DNA of 64,000 nucleotides. Source: Bactrocera neohumeralis (lineage: Eukaryota; Arthropoda; Insecta; Diptera; Tephritidae). The stretch lies in contig NC_065921.1 in assembly GCF_024586455.1 (NCBI RefSeq), positions 64,605,528 through 64,669,527 on the forward strand. Direction: 5' to 3'. The notes below the pieces were generated by a model. That model was given only the letters and a program-made list of their open reading frames with translations. It was not told where the DNA came from and searched no databases. The position numbers and the translations under genes were made by a program. This document shows, one piece after another, positions 24,001-39,000 of the stretch; position 1 is the first letter of the stretch; the number at the start of each line of letters is the position of its first letter.

Positions 24001-27000
24001 AATAACCACGCCCACCTTACAAAGGTTATGTTCAAAATCACTAAAAGTGCGTTAACCGACTAACAAAAAACGTCAGAAACACTAAATTTTACGGAAGAAG
24101 TGGCAGAAGGAAGCTGCCCCCAGGCTTTTTTTAAAAATTGAAAATGGGCGTGGCGCCGCCCACTTATAGACCAAGAAGCATATCTCAGGAGCTACTAGAC
24201 CGATTTCAATGAAATTCGGTATATAATGTTTTCTTAACACCCTGATGACATGTACGAAATATGGCTGAAATCGGTTCACAACCACGCCTTCTTCCAATAT
24301 AAAGCTATTTTGAATTCCATCTGATGCCTTCTTTGTATAATACGAGTATAAACATTAGGAACCAATGATGATAGCGGAATAAAACTTTACACAAATACGG
24401 TATTTGAAAAATATGTAAATGACGGATAATGAAATCTCGATTATCACTTTACCATGCGAGAGTATAAAATGTTCGGTGACACCCGAACTTAGCCCTTCCT
24501 TACTTGTTCTAAGTATGTTGACTATATTCTTCATCAAAATTGGTATTAAAGCAAACTTTAAAGTTAAGTACAAACATAGTTAAAGGTTGGTATGCAGCTC
24601 TCAAGTAATTGCTCAAGGAAAAAAATACATTATTTCTCAAGTAATTTTGACAGCTGGTTACGCATTGTGAATGATCTACATTAGAAGAGCAAGAGAGAAT
24701 AAACAAAGAAAACAAACTTTGTGCGTAATATGTACATATGTATGTGTGTATGTGTATGGTAACATAAATATTTTTATTGAGATTTAAGAAATGTTGTTGA
24801 TGATTGGTAGGTTTTATGCAACATTTCAAAATGGAATATACTTCATAATAATGATTTCAACTAATTTAGGACGAATTTGACGATTACTTCGAATTTCCTT
24901 CAAGAAACAATTGTTGATTTGATGTTTCTTCGCAAAACAAGGTTTGCCATATTCACATTTTACTGAAAAAAGTATCAAAAATTAGTACTAGATTTCTTGA
25001 GAGCTGCGTACTAGCACAAGTAAGTTTGTCGCAGGAAAGTATCTTGACCGTTTCTTAAGCGTTTTTTTATATGAAGTTTTTACGTTTCTTGAGAGCTGCG
25101 TACTAAGCTTAAGGTAATAGTCTGGTAACTTGGGTTGAAAAAATGGAAACAATTTTCTTTGCTTAATTTGAAAGTACAACGTCTTGAGAATATACTGTGA
25201 AAATTTCATACAGAAATTCGAAATATTTCGGGAGTTATAAAGAGCTTCCTAGAGCGCCTCGGAGTTGTTGAACTTTAAACGATTTTTCTCAAAACATTGC
25301 TTTTCTGGTCGGCCCGGGTCCTAACTTTTTCTACTGAACCGATTTCTTTAAAATTTTAACAGGCTATTCTACACACTTATAGTTCTCGTCGGTACTAACG
25401 AAAATTTTTTTCACACCTAACTTTTTATTTTACAACCCTTTCTTTGCTAAAATAAAAGGACTTTTTTTTAAAGTCCGCCATTACCTTTGAAATTTAACTT
25501 CAGTAGTTCCGACCAGAATGATATGTCTATAGATTAAGAATAATCAAGAATATTTGATTTTAGATAACGTCAACAGCCAAAATCACCCGGGCCACCCACG
25601 AGCATTTTTTTGAGATTCCAACTTCGAGTGACGATAATAATAGTAATAAAGTATTAAATTTTTTCAAATAAATTTTTTTTTTTGTATTTTCAATATGTAA
25701 ATAAAAACACTCTAAATATTTAAGATAATTCATTTTTATTTTTCTATAAAAAACCACCCTCTAAAGAAGTCATGAAAATAGGCATAAGTTACCAGACTAC
25801 TACCTTAGGTAAGAACGCACATTATTGAGGTTATTTTATACTTTTGCTAAGTATTGAAGTTCATTAAAACTATTTTTCGAAGCTAAATTCAACTTTTTTT
25901 TTAAGTTATTTAATATTTTAGCAAAATTTTGACGATTGGGGCTTACTAAAACAGATGTCTGTATAAACCTTCTTGAGATTAAATAAATTTTCAAGATTGC
26001 GGTTATGTAAATATTTTAGCTAAATTTTAAATAAAGCTTGAAGTTAAGTAAAACAAGTAAGGAAGGGCTCAGTTTGGGTGCAACCGAACATTTTATACTC
26101 TTGCAACTTGCAAGAATCAAAGCCAGGTGTAAAACCAATCATATAGAGTATAGTCAGCCGGATGTTCGAAAATCCTGATATTAGTTATATAGGTGCTAGG
26201 CTAAGTTTTCGCTCACATTTACCTATTTTAGGCACAAAGATACACTATCTTATTTTCATTATATCATATATTGGCCGATATATGTGGTGTAAAGTCACCC
26301 TGAACTTCGAAAATCTTTATAATAGGTATATGGGGGTTAAAGGAAGTATTGGTGCGATTCACCAATTTGACACACAAACAAACCATTGTCGGAGTAGTAC
26401 TGTCCCTGAATTTCAATTATACAAGGTGCGTTCTATATGTCGACTGTTGCGTTAGAATTTGCTACTTTATCGATTGTCCAGTGAGATTTTCATGACATTT
26501 CAGTAATTGGAAGTGAAGTTATTGCGTTTTAAGCGTCAGTATGTTTGTGTTATCGGTGCGAAAATGAGCTTCAAACAAAGAGCCAACATTAAATTTTGTT
26601 TTAAAAATGGTAAAACTTTTACCGAAACGTTTCAATTGATGAAACAAGTTTATGGCGATGATTGCATATCCCGTAGCAGAGTGCACGAGTGGTTTCAACG
26701 TTTTCAAAGTGGTCGTGTTGACATAAATGACGATCAAAGATGTGAGCTAATCAAAATCCGTGCTCACTAGAAATTCCATTGAAACTGTACGTGAATTCAT
26801 CAAAAATCAGCCGAAATCATCATTGAAATTCATGGAAATGGAATTGAACATCTCCAAAACATCGATTTATCGCATTTTGACCGAGCATTTGGGCTTATGA
26901 AAGGTGTGTGCACGGTTTGTTCCGCACAAATTGACTGACAACCAAAAATTCGAAGGACATCATTAAAGAGGTAAAAAAGGACAAAAACTTCCTTTACAAT

Positions 27001-30000
27001 ATTGTGACTGGTGATGAAACGTGGTGTTTCCAATATGATCCCGAAACGAAACGCCAGAGTGCTGAATGGAAGGCACCGGACGAGCCAAAACCCAAAAATA
27101 GCGCATGGAGAAGTTAAAAGTGAAGACAATGCTGATTTATTTTTATGATTCCAAGGGCATTGTTCACAAAGAATTTGTTCCACCCGGCCAAAACGTTAAT
27201 GCGGTATTCTACCTTGGAGTTTTAAAAGATGAAAGATTTCATCGATCGACGCTGGTGACCGATTATTTGACCAAAAATCACATTTTAAACATTAACCACT
27301 CATCAGACATTGGCCGATATTTTCGAACAAAAGTCAACTATAGGTACAGAGGTCCACATATGGTACCTAGGGGCTTGAACAGTTTTTGTCGGATTTGAAC
27401 CATTTTTAGCCACAAAGTGGCATATACAAAAAACATTTTTCGTGCAAAATTTTGTCCCTTTATATAAATTGCTTCTTGATTTGTGTACTAGAAACTTAAA
27501 GAATCAAATGGAATTTACAGTTGTGCTATATGAGAAGTAGGGGTGTTTGTGTTCCGATTTCGTCCATTTTCACAATGTGACATCAAATTACCAAAAGAAT
27601 ACTACGTTCTAAATTTTGTCAAAATCGGTTTGGGCGGGTCCCGAGATATGGAATTTCACCAAAAAGTGGGCGGTGCCAAGCCCATCGTCCAATTTTCATA
27701 CTGACTCCTATGAACCTCTCTTAAGCCATCGAGGAAGTAAAATTTAATGTCTCTGACGTATTTCGTTATTTATTTATTGCACTTTTATTGGTTTTTAACA
27801 GTACCATTATATGGGGAGTGAACGGGGTTATCCTCCGATTTCATCCATTTTCACACTGTCAGTAGAGGTTCTTATAATAGTTAGTTAGGAGTTTAGGAGA
27901 TATGTACATAAAACTTATTAGAGATCGTAGCCACGCCGACTTTTTAAATATTTTTTGCCCACAAGTGCCCCTTACTACTGTTATCCCTTGTATCAAATTG
28001 CAGCTTTATATATATCATATACATATCTTTATTTATGTCTTTTTATGCGTTTTCGATCGTTTTTGGCCCGATTACGTCCATCTACGAACTCGAATTTTTT
28101 TTTGTACTAAGGAACCCGTATACCAAGTTTCATCAAGATATCTTCATTTTTACTCAAGTTACAGGTTGCACGGACGGACGGAAAGATGAACAGTCAACCG
28201 GATTTGAACTTTTCTCGTACCTATCTCGCTTCGTTCTAGGTGATACGAGCAACCGTTAGATGAACAAAACTATAATACTCTGTAGCAACTGGTTGCAAGA
28301 GTATAAAAATAAATGTTCTTTGGAATGATAATAAACATTCCCATTAAATATGAAGATTCTATGTTTTTTCTTTAAAAAAATTGGGAACCTCGAAATGGAG
28401 TCTCCGACGTTTTCTTTCCTGTGTTACAAACTTCGTAGCAAACTGAATACACGCTGTTCAGTGTATAAAATATGAGTATAATAACAAACAAAAATGTTAA
28501 AGGTTATGTAAATACTTAAGGCAAATTTGAGAGATTTCCAATGCCCAAGTGCAAGTAATTCCACAATTAAATACGCGTTAGACCGCATAATTTCAATAAC
28601 ACACACACATAATAGTATTTGTCAGGCATACATCAATTCCCAGTAGCCTAGGCCTAGGAAAGTCCCGCAAATCTCTCTGGCGACCACTGCGTATTTGCCT
28701 TCCATATTAGGCGTGAAACACTGGATGTATGACGGTGTGTAGGAATGTGCCTATGGCATATATGTGTGCCAACTCATGCCACTAAGTCTCCTCAATCATT
28801 GTGCAAATACTCATAGATCATGCAACATTGCGTTGCAGCTTGGAGTTGCAAAGGCGGGCGAGAGATAATGAATGAGTGCGTTGCTCGTAGAAAATATGTG
28901 GAAATAATGGAGTCGCAGTGCTTGTTTCTATGCAAATTACAGTTATGCTGGCCACACACAAACTCGCATGTAAATTATGTTGATAAAATGTTAGAAAACG
29001 ACAAACGACCACACGACAATTGAGATAATGGATTTATAAATGTTCCTCCTACCATTTTTGACGCAAGTCCAACCAAGCAGTGGATAAAATGAAAGGCAGG
29101 GGTAGGTAGTTGTTTTTTAATATCAAAGGGAAGTAGTAAACGGAAATAGACCCATTTGGAAATATTGTAACGGTAATCAGATAGAATTTTTAATTTAGAT
29201 TATGATTAGTTATTAAATTCCAGAGAAAATATGTCATCACATATTTTTTTTAATTCCCAAACAGATTTGCTTAACGCTACGACTATGTTCCTATCTTAAT
29301 AATTTGGTCAAGTGAAATTGAATCACTTACATATGTAACTGTCCACCTTTTTAAGAAAGTGTAGTATCAACCGGAATAAACAAATTTCAAATATGGAAAA
29401 CTCCAATAATAAATTTTCAACAAAATTTGGAATACCACCAACATAGAACGAAACTATGAAACTATTAAAGCTTTCATAAAGCATATGCCATGAGATTTTG
29501 ATCTCCCTATGACAGAGAGCGAGAGAGAGAGAGAGAGAAAAAGCAACATGCTGAAGATATCGACACCGATTGAGCTTTAATATCTCCAAAGTCTAATACA
29601 TGTTGTTACCTCTAAATTATGACATGATAATGCAGACAAATTGTTCCAAGCTTCTCAACAAATTGTTGATCTTGGTGATGAGTAATTTTTGCGATTTGAG
29701 ATTTTATGATCTAACCTCTCCTCTTGAATTTTATAACAAGCTACATATTTGTTTAATATCTTTAGGATAAAAAGTTTCCTGAGCTTCTCTAGGCTATAGA
29801 AATGGTATTGTAAACCTAAATGTAAAATAAAGGCAACACGATTCGAATTCTAATATTTAGAAATTTATTGCACGGGATATATTCAATATGTAGGTAGGCA
29901 GGTAGGTATGTAGAGTGACCGTCTCACGACACACCTAGGCCTTTAGGAGACCCATTGCCTTATTCTATTGGTTCCTCTCTGAACCATCCCGTACTTTTAA

Positions 30001-33000
30001 TGAAGTTCTTTCGTACAAAAGTTTTATCTGTGCAACCTCCAAAACCTCGTCAAGAAACCCTTGGCCAATAGTTGTGATTCTTTTCTCATAGAAGACCGTG
30101 AGGAATCTTTTTTGACGAAACCTTAGAAGACTTTTGTGGTTACAAAGGCGCTGGCTATGTGAATATATGTATATATTTAAATATATTCCTTGTTATGAGC
30201 GCACTCCCACCAGATCCCTTAACATGAACTAAGTGTCGAATTGATTACATTTCTCCAACTTCTCTGAACAATCGCTCAATACTTTCCCCAGATTGAATTC
30301 AGTTTATCATATTACAAAGTCGCTTTTCTACTTTCACGTTCTCTTTGAGTTTATACTCTGCCCTTACATCCTCTATGTTTACAGCCTAAGCCTCTGACGT
30401 TTAGCTGTCGACGGTACGTTGATAATTACCAGCTGGGTGGTTACTTTTGTTTGCTTCCATTTGAATTGAGAGTTAACTCTGTGTACACACACTCCGTGAA
30501 TAAATATAGGCGTTTGCTTGTTTGCCGGCTTGTTATGGGCAGTCGTTTATGGTATTTAAATCGAAAAGCAAATATTTGATGCTGCCTGCCAGTCGCAAAA
30601 TGAATGACTTTATTAAAATTATAAGCAATATTTGCAGGCAATGCAGTAGATAATGGCAAGGGACTTTGAATGCAATGCAACAGATGAACGCAACGAGGCA
30701 GACAGTTAAATATGTAGTACATATTCCCCTGAAGTATACTTTATCAACAATAAAGTAAAGGGAGGGATTAATGCATTCCAATATACATAAGTACATAGGT
30801 GCATTATAAATTATGTAATACAAAGTTATGCAAAGAAAAGATAATACTATAAGCCTATAAAATAATATTATATATAAAGTAACCTCAAATGATTGATCCA
30901 TAACTGCCTGACTTTTACCCACTCTGGAACTGTCCAATCAAAGAGATTTGCAGAGAAAAATTTGGTCTAAAGATTACGTGTACCTAAGGACTATATACTC
31001 AATCTATAAATCTTATAAATAATCTTCGGAAAAAAACAGCAAATTTGAGCTTTTCTAAAACCAAAAAACAACCTCAAAACAACTTTATGAAATTATTGGA
31101 GTTTCCGCTGAATATTAAACCCTAGCATTTAGCCCAGTTGGAGAGTCTAAGCCCATCGATTATAAGAGACAAGCTTATAATTTCTAGAACAATGTAATAT
31201 AATATTATTTGTTATAAAATATTTCTAGCAGTAAATTAATTGTATTAATTTAATAATTTGTTGATTAATAAATTAAAACTTTTTGAATGAATTTCTAAAT
31301 TTAATAACGTTTGAAATTTCAGTAAAAAACTTTACTCAACTGGTTCCATCCAGGATCGAACTGGAGACCTTCTGCGTGTAAAGCAGACGTGATAACCGCT
31401 ACACTATGGAACCATGTGATTTTGAGTTGCCAAAGTGTTGTTTCCATTTAAACACTTTAGATGATAGAACGTGTATGAAAATGAGTGTTTAGTAAATTAA
31501 TTAGAAATTATTTAGGAAGTATTTCATTCAAACTGAACTCGTTTAATTTCATTTAATTTAATTTTTTTTTATTTCATTTTAGTACTATTTTTTATATTTA
31601 TTTGTTTTTTATTTCCAGTTAAATTTAAATTTATTTCTTTTATTTTCACCTGTTTTAATTTATATGTTATTTATTTGTTATTTTCTATTTTACTTTATGT
31701 AATTTAATTTAATTTAATTTGATTTTTTATGTGACTGTTTTTTTTTTTTAATTTTTTATTCTAGTTTTTATGTTTTTTGTTTACCAATTGTAATAAGATT
31801 TATTTATTATTATTTATTTGGTTTCGTAATTCAAAAAAGACTATACACTATCGGCGGTGTTGACTCTTAACTCCGTTATAAGAGAGTTCGTTCTAAATAG
31901 TTTTTTTTTTGTTTTGCTTCCCTCAATAATATACGATGTCGAGTCGCCCGCATTACCGCCAAAAAGTAGCTTGAAGTACTGAGTCCGGAGAATCCATTAA
32001 ATCCGAGTCCATTAAATTACACTTTCGTTTTCAGTTTCATTTTCAAAATGGTTAATATGAATATTTGTCAATGAAAAAAAATCCAATATACATTTTTTTC
32101 AAAATTATAATAATTTTTCTACTTTTCTTTTTGAATTTCGAACACATGCTTATCATTAGAAAAATATATGTATGTACATTAAAAAGTTTTTTACTTTTAA
32201 CATAATTTAGATATAAGCTATCTTATCTTTTAAGTAGGATCAAAGTAGAAAAAGTGTGATCAATTTTATTAAAATCGTTCCAGTAGTTTGGGAGTTTACT
32301 TCGGACAAAACGTGACACGTAATTTTTTCGTATGTAGATATATTACCTGTGGGTTATCTAGAAAAACAAATTGTGCTAATATAACGAGATAAGCGTTTAT
32401 GTGCAGCAGCTGTACTGTAATTATCAAAAAATACCGTTATTATCTATATGTAATTATTCTCAATTAAAGTTGGCGCTCCCCAAATATTAAGCAACCTCCC
32501 ACACAAATTTCAAGCTGCTAGTTTCGCGTTAGTAAAGACAGCGAGAATATTATAGCATGCATACATATTCAATATACATATATGTACATATATACCTATA
32601 TAGATGTTTTATTACATATAACACGTATAAAAATTTTTCTTCATCAACTCAAATTGCAATTTTTTCACTACAAAGTTTCAATTAAGCTTTGTCACAAATG
32701 CATATACATATGTAGTTGAAGATACATATACGAAACAATACAAAATTTAGCTATAATTAATTGATGGCACAGATAAAATGCAAAATTATATATTTATGTA
32801 CTAACACATGCATATATATTTGTATGTCTCGCAATATTATATTACATATTGTATAGCAATAAAAAATTTGCAAGGAGTGATGAAATGCAGACAGAATCGA
32901 GACTTTTATACCCCAGCTTTTTTAAGGAAAACATTGTATATACGACTTTTTCACAATCATTTATTTTAAGACTACCGCTTCTAAGTAATTAAGATAAAAG

Positions 33001-36000
33001 GAATCTACCTTTTACTACTACTTAGCTACTAGTAGCATACTTAAACTAATTGCAGATCTCTTATGGGATTGAATAAAGATTATAAAGGATTGCTACCAGC
33101 TGGAAATGACATTTCATTTCTTAGTGAAAAAACTTAAAGTCAAAGCACGAAAATCTTCGAATTCGTGTTGGTTTGATTGGACTGAAATGAAAAACTAAGG
33201 CACAGTGAGCATCTGTCCGTCTTCATGTAGAACGAAGCTGGAAGCTCATCAGCCATAACTCCATATTTCAGACAAAGTATGTATATTGGTCAGAAAGCAT
33301 AATCTTATTTATCGTTTATCTTTTTGATGAAAAGTGCAGATACTATAAATGCATATCAGTCGCCTCAACAGTAAGTTAAAATCGTCAAGCTTGGTTATAT
33401 CAAGACAATTAAAAGACCATTATTTCAATGAAAAAATTGGTTATAAACCATTATATATTGAAATAAATGCAAGACATTTCCAAATCGTTTCTTTTGTGAC
33501 CCATTTTGAATGCTTTTCTGAACTCGCCTAGTCAAAAGAACACATTTCACATTTTCAGAACACTTCTGTTTTCATAACTTGCTCAAAAATCTAATATATC
33601 TAACATTGTTTATTGAAATCATTATAGTTTTACGTAGAATGATATTAGTTTTCAAAGTTACCATGTAATTTAAAAGATAGCGTCTGGATATGGTTTCTGA
33701 TGAAATAGTTCAGTTAGATGGTTGGTCTGATCTGGCTTTTCAGATAGGTGACAACATGAAATTTCATAAGGTCTACCGATATGTAAAACTAAACTTTAGA
33801 TGCCTAAAAACACCCAAAACACCTATGCCCAAAAACACCTTTGCTTATATATATAAGTATGTACATTGATATGGATAATTCCAAATACATTAATTTCCCA
33901 AAAATTATTTTATCGGGAAAAAGGTAATAATATTTATGACATCAAGTTAAGCTAATATATTAATTAAGTAACAAAATTGTATGCACTCATATATGCATAT
34001 GTGCTTATACAGGGTGACTATTTAACATTTTATTTAACACTCTTTTCTCTATTAACCTCTTAGAAGTTCGACAATGATCTGAAATGCTCTGGTCGGTATG
34101 TTTTCTGAATGTATGTAAGTATATCGGAGATAAATTACGATAAATTAACCATGCCTACCTCTTCATATCGTCACGCACTAATGTACTTTTCTGTTCTTAA
34201 AAAAGTGATGAGACAAAAATTTAGAAATGTCAGTCTCTAATTATTGGTCTCGATGATGAAAAGTTGAAGCCTGGAATCAGATACGACTTTATGGGCATAA
34301 GAAGCAGATACTTAAAAATCTATGAGAATTGCTCTAAAGGTAGCTAGAGTTAAGTTAAAAATCATTTAATATTTATTAAATTTAAGCTTGTTTATGAAAT
34401 ACGATAGTGGGTTTAAGATCATTTCTCTTAAAAGAAGAAGGCATTTTCCATAAATTTAGACCAACAGAGTTGGAAATGCACCGGGCTTTAGTCACCCCGA
34501 TTTCTTAACAAAAAACGAAGTACTCATTGAACCAACCTGTATATTAATATTTGGCTATATTATAACTATAACCAATAGGTTATCAAGCTGTTATCTCTTT
34601 ATAAAGCTTCCAAAAATTTAATTGACTGAAGTTCAACTGCGCCACCCTATACAAAGTACATTGATGTGTGCGTACTTATATTATACTCCCATACATGTAT
34701 AGATATGTATGTGTCTAATATAATCAATCTGTCTCTATGGATTCGTTAAGTCATCCCTCTTAACAAAATATTCCCACTTTAAATTGCTGATATTTACTCA
34801 GTTTCTTGCTTATATTAGTTTATTACTTAAAAGTCTGTTTTATGGTTTGTTTTTGTTTTTGCTATTCCACAACGCGACAGCTTTGCATGCCAAGCGCTGA
34901 GCGGCCAGCCAACCGTTCAGCTACACAATTGCGGTGACGTCATCTCTTCCAAAGCATTTTTTGAGTACAACAACTTCAACACTACAACAAAAAGCCTGTC
35001 TGTTTATTATTATCTTTTTGTTTTATTGCATGCCACTTCATTTTGCGTTGTTTTGTTTTTGTGTTTGTTGCTGTGTTTTGTCGTTAAGCAAGCGTAGCGT
35101 GTCGGTTATTTTTGAACGTCTATTGACATTCCTCAAGTACAAACGCAAATATGCAGGTAAGCGCATTTTAAAGCGGCTATCGATAATAAACATACACACA
35201 TTCACACACATGTATACGTACATATGTATACGAGTTCAAAGCATGTTTGTAGGTGTGTTGTACACATTTTTCGTAGACGTTATTTATATTTTCGATTGAA
35301 AGTGACTTTAATAGCAATCGCGAATATTTCTGCTACCGCCACTGAGACCTCGTAAAGCTTGCAAAAATGCCTGCAAGCTGCATATTTAATGAGTATTTGG
35401 GTGTTCATACAATTTATTAGTAACGTTACAATTCCAAAACACGAATATGCACACCCTGTTATTAAAACGTGATTATGTCTAGAGGGCGAATGAAAAAATA
35501 TTTTGCTTGACCGATTTGTGTCTTAAACGAGAAAAAATGTTAACTTGGGTTGCATTGAAGCTATAACACCCCTCACAAATGCAAGAGATTCCATACAAGC
35601 ACTTGATTTTGATCGGTCAGCATGAATGAGAGCTATACATAAGCTATAGAAATCCGATGTGAAACAATTTTTCGAAAATTGTAGCGTTAACTTGGACAAT
35701 GATCCATGCCAAATATCGTGAAAATATCTCGTCAAATAACTCCCATACAAGCACTTGATACTGATCGTTCAGGGTGTAAAAAAGTTAAATATAAAAGTTT
35801 ATCTCTAAAGTATATTTGCCGGAAACCGTATTTTATTTTAATTATATGAAAAATTGGCCTTAAAAAAAATCAAAAAATCAAAAGCGAAACAATCACTGGT
35901 GAAACACAACTTAGAGACCTTATAACTTCACAAAGTTAAGCAGAATAAAAACAAACAAGTTAATTTTTTCGAAATTAAACGGTTTTGAAAAGTAAAGTAA

Positions 36001-39000
36001 TATAGTAAGTAATAAAATTAATACCATTTGATGCTCTCCAAAAAACAATATCTTATAAATGTGGTAACGACAGCAGTTTTAAGAGCAATGGTTCAAAATA
36101 TCTGCAGTAATACTTTTTAAATCTAATTGCCGATGAAAATTTAAACCATATAGGTTAGGCTCAAGACCCCAGTTGCCTCAAAACTTGCAAAAGCAAGACA
36201 ACAAATTATTAACTGGACTCATTTAGATCAAGCCAAAAACAATATATTACAGAAGTTTTACCAAAAATCTTCAATTAAAGCTCGAAGACTAAGCCAAACT
36301 TAGGCAGAGGTATCGTAAAGCCGCGGAAAGTTGGACAAACAAATAACATAGTTGAATCGATCAGTAGATAAAAGAAAAGTTTCCCTTAATTACACAATTT
36401 ACGCGAGTAGTGGGCTGCATGAGCTATTAATAGTAATACATATCCATCTATCTTTGATCGGAAGAATTTTCGACCCAAATTTAGTTTATCCATCTCCAGT
36501 CATTCGCTATGGTGACAACTCTCATAAATAGTTAGCAGAATTCATTTTAAACAGTCTTTACTTTAATGTAACAGAGACCATATTTCCAAAACAAAGTCGA
36601 TGGTATGGTTCCATGTAAATTGAGACTTTTATACCCTGAACAGGGTATATTAAGTTTGTCACGAAGTTTGTAAACCCAGAAGGAAGCGTCGGAGACAAAT
36701 AAAGTATGTATATATACAAATGATCAGTACGTTGAGCAGAGTCGATTTAGCCATGTCCGTCTGTCTGTCTGCCCGTCCGTCTGTCTGTATATAGACGAAC
36801 TAGTCCCTCAGTTTTTAAGTTATCGTTTTGAAATTTTGTAAACGTCATTTTCTCTTCAAGAAGCAAACAAACTGAACGATCGAAATCAAGTTATTGTATG
36901 GAAAACTTTCATATTTCACAATGTATCTTCACGAAATTTGGTATAGATTATTTTCTAAGGCAACAATGTAATCTCTGAAGAAATTGTTCTGATCGGTTAA
37001 CTATAGCATATAGCTACCATACAAACTGAACGATCGGAATCTAGCGCTGATATGGAAAACTTTTGCATTTTACGTGGTATCTTTACGAAATTTGGTATGG
37101 ATTGCTGCTTAAGGTAACAATATAATCTCCAAAAAAATTTTCAGAACGAATTACTATAGCATATAGCTTCCATACAAACTGAACACATAGTTACTAAGAG
37201 AAATGCACCTGTGAAGGGTATTTAGCGTTTAGAAGTTAACGTTTTTTCTTGTTTTTATTCATTCCAGAAATATCAAAAAATAGATAAAAAACGTATTTAA
37301 TAAAGTGAAGTAGGTTCCAATTCTCTTTGACCCCTATCAAGTTCTATTTCTTTGCCATGTAGTTTGTAAAACCCAAAAGGAAACGTCAAAGACTCTATAT
37401 AGTATATATGTACATATACAATATAACTGATCAGTATGATGAGTTAAGCTGAAGTAGCCATGTTTGCACATTTGTCGGAACCGTCGTTATCCAATCACTT
37501 TAGCATATAGCTGTCATACAAACTGAACAATCCTTACAAACTGATCGATCAAAATCAAGTTCTTGTAAGGAATCTTTTATATTTTTGAATGATATTACCG
37601 CTACGGTGCAATCAATGTTAATGGTTTTTATTTTTTTATTTTTCAACTCACAGTTATTTTATTCAGATCGCTTATGATTTTAGCTGCACACTTCACCGGT
37701 CTCTTGCAAATACCATAAAAAATACTTTTCGTTGCCAAATATTTATTTTATTTAAGAATACGGATTAATTGTTTTCCTTAACGCCAATTAGCCAAGTGAT
37801 CTGCCAAAAAAGGCCGTTCATTAGTAACGCTAGTCGCTATAAATGGATTTTCAGCGCCTAATATGAGATTACAAGCTTTATTTTATGAATTATTGCATCG
37901 AGCTTTTTAAGATCATCAAATCTATTCATTTAAGTCAGAGCAAATATTTAATAAGATAAATTTAAGCAAAATAAAAATAAAAAACAAAAAAAAACAAAGA
38001 AATCCGAAATTTTTTAAACATGTTTTTGAAAATTAAATTTATATATAATTAAAAAATTTAAAAACTTTTGAAAAGGTTGACAATTTTTGAAAAAATTTAA
38101 AAACAATAATTTTCTAAAATTTAAAAAATGGTTGAAAACTTTTGAAAAAAATTTAAAAACGATAATTTTCTAAAACATCAAAAATATTTGCAAAATGTTG
38201 ATGCTTTAATGACGTTAAATAAATGCGAATATTTTCCTTATACATTACAAAACATTTGTAAAATTTTAAAATTTGTATCATAATTCTTCAATAAAAAAAC
38301 AAAATCGAAATAATTTTGCAAAATTAAAAAAATAAATATTAAAATATTTTTCGAATAATTCAAAATATACATTTCCAAATTTTTGTGCACTAAATAAAAT
38401 TAAATATTTTCTTCATACCTTGAAGAATATTTTTTATAAACATTTTTCAATAAAACAAAAAACTAAAATAATTTTCAAAAATAAAAAATTTATTCGTTCA
38501 TTTTTTTGTTAATATAACGAAAATATTTCTCAAAGTTTTTGAATTATATTAAATCACATACAATATTTTAGAAATACATTGAAAAATAGTTGAATAATAG
38601 TAATATTTCTATCAAACTTCTCACTAAAACTTTGTATTGCTTCACGATTTTAAAAATTATTCGGTGAAACTTAACCTCAAATTCACAAAACCATAATTTG
38701 AATACATTATATGTATAATACATAAATTTATTCATGCATATTTTCTTTATATTATATACATACATATGTATAATATAAAGATACGTTTTATTTGCTATGG
38801 CTAGTCAATTATCAGCGCTGACTTGTTTGCTGATTTATTATTTTATTTGACTTTGTAATTTCCAGCAATGTTTGTGTATGCATTATGTATTTTCGATTAT
38901 TTTCTAGAGCGTATGCTGATTTGTGGCTAAATATAAATATGAGCAAAAGAGGAAACTCTGGTGACAATTATTGCAAAGCGCAAATAAGTGAGCGTTATAA

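Larger units (their letters stand above)
28476..31340. other. Intronic sequence upstream and downstream of short microsatellites
   Basis: No gene was seen. It contains the GA run at 29518 and a degenerate GTAG run at 29890-29910. Confidence 0.45.
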
